Assembly: GCA_945865355.1 (NCBI GenBank)
Contig: CAMBDN010000088.1
Location: 1-9,200 of the forward strand
Direction: 5' to 3'
Origin: Legionella genomosp. 1
GTDB lineage: Bacteria > Pseudomonadota > Gammaproteobacteria > Legionellales > Legionellaceae
DNA: 9,200 nt
Shown: positions 7,044 to 9,200 of the stretch, piece by piece
Layout: every line of letters begins with the position of its first letter
Numbering within the stretch: the stretch's first letter is position 1
Translations under genes and position numbers: made by a program
The notes under the pieces: generated by a model
The model's input: the letters and a program-made list of their open reading frames with translations, nothing else
Databases searched by the model: none
What the model was told of the DNA's origin: nothing

Positions 7044-8215
7044 TATTGTTTCGTCTCACTTTGGACAGGAGCAACCTTTTGACCAGGTATTGCATTCTGT
7101 ATCCCAGAAATAACCACGTTATCCTGAATTTCAAGCCCTTTCTTAACAACGCGCGTACCTTGTTCTACTGAACCCAGCACCGCTCGTTTTTGTACAACAA
7201 TGTTGTCTTTATCTACTATCAATATGTAGGCTCCAATTTGATCGTACAGCACGGCGGCATCTGGGATGGTCAATTCTTGCTTAGGCTTTGCCAATGGGAT
7301 TCTTACTTGAACAAAGAGACCAGGTAATAAGGTAAGGTCTTTATTGGGTAACAGCGCTCTAAACTCCATGGTTCCCGTTGAGGAATTCAGCCCTGTATTG
7401 GCAAAATCTAGTTTACCCTCATGCAAGTAGGTTGTTTCACTTTGCATACGGACAAATACAGGAATCGTGTTAATGTCTTTGGGTTTAAAATCATGGGCCA
7501 TTGCGGCTTTACGAATTTTAATTAAGTCCAGCTCATTAAGATTAATATATACATAGAGAGGATCAATTTGTTGAATCGTTGCTAAATCAGTCGCTTTCCC
7601 ATTGCCAACCAAGTTCCCCGCATCAACCAAATGCCGGCCAATACGACCATTAAATGGTGCAACGACGTGAGTATAGCTGTAGTTGATTGCTGCAACCTCC
7701 GCATCGGCGGTTGCTTTGTCAATTTTTGCTTTGGTTTCTTGAGCGTTGGCTGACCATTTTTCTACGTTGTTTAATGATGTGGCATTTTGTTTATACATAC
7801 GCTTTTGGCGATCATATTCAGCGGCCGCATAATTATAGGCAGCTTTTTGTACGACCACATTTGCCTCTGCTGCTTTGAGTTTTTCCAAGTAGGGTAGGGG
7901 TTCGATAACAAATAACTCGCTCCCTTTTTTAATAGTCGTTCCATCAGTAAATTCGATTTTCTCTAAATACCCTTCGACGCGTGCGACTAAATCCACTGAA
8001 TTAAAGGCGATGGTGTTACCTGTTTGCGTTACATATTCAGTTATTGCAGTCAATTTAGGTTTTTGAATAACCACATTGGGTGGCGGCAGGGATTGAGTTT
8101 TACTTTTTGAAAAGAGCTTGATCACCCCATTGAAGAGGAATAAGACCACGCAGACTATCACTACAGTTTTTATTATTAATCGCTTGTCATGATTCATATT
8201 AATATTCATTTTCAT
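7043..8215 (-). CDS. RND efflux membrane fusion protein (HlyD/AcrA family)
   Basis: Periplasmic adaptor that would bridge the RND pump and the outer-membrane channel. Residues 13-29 form one hydrophobic segment (LIIKTVVIVCVVLFLFN) with no lipobox, so it is anchored by an N-terminal helix and not by lipid as AcrA is. The barrel-sandwich (lipoyl-like) half motif is LVARVEGYLEKIEF...DGTTIKKG (76-98). A helical hairpin rich in Ala, Lys and Glu spans about 108-180, and the second lipoyl half is VVAPFNGRIGRHLVDAGNLV (184-203). The beta-barrel follows (TGTMEFRALLPN, LLPGLFVQVRIPL near 280-307), then the membrane-proximal domain. The total of about 390 residues is normal. The start is chosen at ATG 8215, which shares its A with the upstream TGA (TGATG). 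In-frame TTG 8221 and ATG 8209 are alternatives; the latter is preceded by GGTGAT, which can pair with the 16S rRNA 3' end. Confidence 0.93.
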   Translation of the reverse strand: MKMNINMNHDKRLIIKTVVIVCVVLFLFNGVIKLFSKSKTQSLPPPNVVIQKPKLTAITEYVTQTGNTIAFNSVDLVARVEGYLEKIEFTDGTTIKKGSELFVIEPLPYLEKLKAAEANVVVQKAAYNYAAAEYDRQKRMYKQNATSLNNVEKWSANAQETKAKIDKATADAEVAAINYSYTHVVAPFNGRIGRHLVDAGNLVGNGKATDLATIQQIDPLYVYINLNELDLIKIRKAAMAHDFKPKDINTIPVFVRMQSETTYLHEGKLDFANTGLNSSTGTMEFRALLPNKDLTLLPGLFVQVRIPLAKPKQELTIPDAAVLYDQIGAYILIVDKDNIVVQKRAVLGSVEQGTRVVKKGLEIQDNVVISGIQNAIPGQKVAPVQSETKQ

Positions 8216-9200
8216 CACCAATTAGGTAGATAACGTTCTTTTATTTGTTGTTCTTTGGTTACTGGGGGCTGATGGTTTTGTTGTTTAAGTAATGAGCCCC
8301 AATTGGTCCGCGTAGCCATTTCATGTTTAAGTTTTTCTGGAACAATGTCGTTACAACCGCGGATTTGCCATCCACCACCAAGGGATTTATAAAGTGCGAC
8401 CAATGCCTTAGGAATTTCCCCTTTTGTTTGTGTTAATGACGTTTGTATTCTAAGTTGCTGACGTTCGGCATCTAGCACAGGGGTATAATCTGACTCACCT
8501 TCTCTATAGCGAATGATTGCTAATTGAGTCGACTTAACGGCGGCATAATTCGCAGTGATAAGGAATTTTTCTGATTTTTTGGTCTCAATAAACTGAGTAA
8601 TGCTGTCTTGAACCTGTTGTTGCGCTTGTAAAACCAAGTTGAGGTAGTTTAATAAGGCCTGCTGGAAAACTGCATCTTGAGCGCGCACCGCATTGGTGAT
8701 TTGACCATAATTTAATATAGGCCAGTTCACGGCAGGCCCTGCTGCAATGTTATGACTCCCCCAATTAAAAACATTGCTCAGAGAATTGGAGCCAATTGTA
8801 TTCCCTGCGAGAGCAAAAGAGCCCGTGAGAGATAGCGATGGGAAGAGATTGGCTTTCGTTGCTCCTATCGCTTCAGATTGAGCAATGGCTTCCATCCGCG
8901 CTTGATAGATATCTGGACGTTGCGCTAATGTTTCTTTCGGGATTCCTACTGCAACGGTAGGTGGTGCTTGTGGAATGCCGTGTTTTTTTACAAGAAAGCC
9001 ATTAACATGGTCCGGTGTTGTGCCTAATAATACAGCCAATGCATCTTTTTGATGCTGCAAGTCACTGACGTATGCCGGCAGCGTTGATTGTGTTTCAGAT
9101 AGCTCCGCTTGGGCTTGTTCCACATCGAGCAAGCTGGTTTCGCCTGCATTGTACCGAGCTTTTGCGATCTTTAGACCCGTCGCTTGCACAATAATATTTT
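8215..9200 (-). CDS. RND efflux outer-membrane factor, TolC/OprM (NodT) family, partial
   Basis: Outer-membrane exit duct of the pump, normally a trimer with a beta-barrel and a long helical periplasmic tunnel. The frame is open to the window edge (NIIVQATGLKIAKARYNAG), so the GTG at 9189 is internal and the N-terminus, including signal and any lipobox, lies beyond 9200. Roughly the last 325 residues of a family usually 460-500 long are present. They include RYNAGETSLLDVEQAQAEL at the end of the first repeat, the family signature LAQRPDIYQARMEAIAQSEAIGATKANLFPSLSLTG in two adjoining blocks, the second beta-barrel strand pair (AGPAVNWPILNYGQI), the matching second-repeat helix RYREGESDYTPVLDAERQQL, and LYKSLGGGW. 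The extra tail with RTNWGSLL after GGGW is a type seen in some NodT-family members. It is the first of the three efflux genes in transcription order as far as the window shows. Confidence 0.92.
   Translation of the reverse strand, partial: NIIVQATGLKIAKARYNAGETSLLDVEQAQAELSETQSTLPAYVSDLQHQKDALAVLLGTTPDHVNGFLVKKHGIPQAPPTVAVGIPKETLAQRPDIYQARMEAIAQSEAIGATKANLFPSLSLTGSFALAGNTIGSNSLSNVFNWGSHNIAAGPAVNWPILNYGQITNAVRAQDAVFQQALLNYLNLVLQAQQQVQDSITQFIETKKSEKFLITANYAAVKSTQLAIIRYREGESDYTPVLDAERQQLRIQTSLTQTKGEIPKALVALYKSLGGGWQIRGCNDIVPEKLKHEMATRTNWGSLLKQQNHQPPVTKEQQIKERYLPNW

Noticed and set aside
1..9200. CRISPR array, insertion sequence, prophage or toxin-antitoxin locus
   Set aside because: No spaced direct repeats, transposase or integrase motifs, terminal inverted repeats or paired small genes were seen on either strand.

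Overview
The window is ordinary bacterial chromosome, moderately AT-rich by eye, with dense gene packing, Shine-Dalgarno starts and no phage, insertion-sequence, tRNA, rRNA or CRISPR signal. The gene content (a tripartite RND efflux operon, a DUF2490 outer-membrane protein, a Gram-negative lipoprotein and an MFS carrier) shows a Gram-negative proteobacterium. The style of the MFS carrier and the lipoprotein, together with the base composition, suggests a gammaproteobacterium near Legionella/Coxiella. That placement is inference, not proof.

Left part (+ strand): a 5'-truncated major facilitator superfamily transporter (1-1218) is followed by a 268-bp gap. The gap contains a 9-bp inverted repeat and, on the minus strand, a weakly protein-like stretch broken by stops. 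Next comes a DUF2490 outer-membrane beta-barrel protein (1487-2164).

Middle (- strand): a secreted lipoprotein gene of unknown function (3413 down to 2220) is cut by a single in-frame TAA at 3111-3113 into a 100-residue N-terminal piece and a C-terminal piece. It converges on the DUF2490 gene. Upstream of it are 128 bp with two dyad-symmetric elements, then a small exported protein with 12 cysteines (3850-3542).

Right part (- strand): a tightly coupled efflux operon in the order outer-membrane factor (8215-9200, truncated by the window edge), membrane fusion protein (7043-8215), RND pump (3885-7043). The first two junctions are TGATG and TAATG overlaps. The three proteins would form a continuous channel from inner membrane to outside, driven by protons. 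The cysteine-rich gene begins 34 bp after the pump's stop codon with a strong ribosome-binding site and no visible terminator between, so it may be the last gene of this operon. No regulator of the pump lies in the window; it may be beyond position 9200.

Nothing here is clearly a new system. The most interesting items are the cysteine-rich protein attached to the efflux operon and the cleanly interrupted lipoprotein gene.
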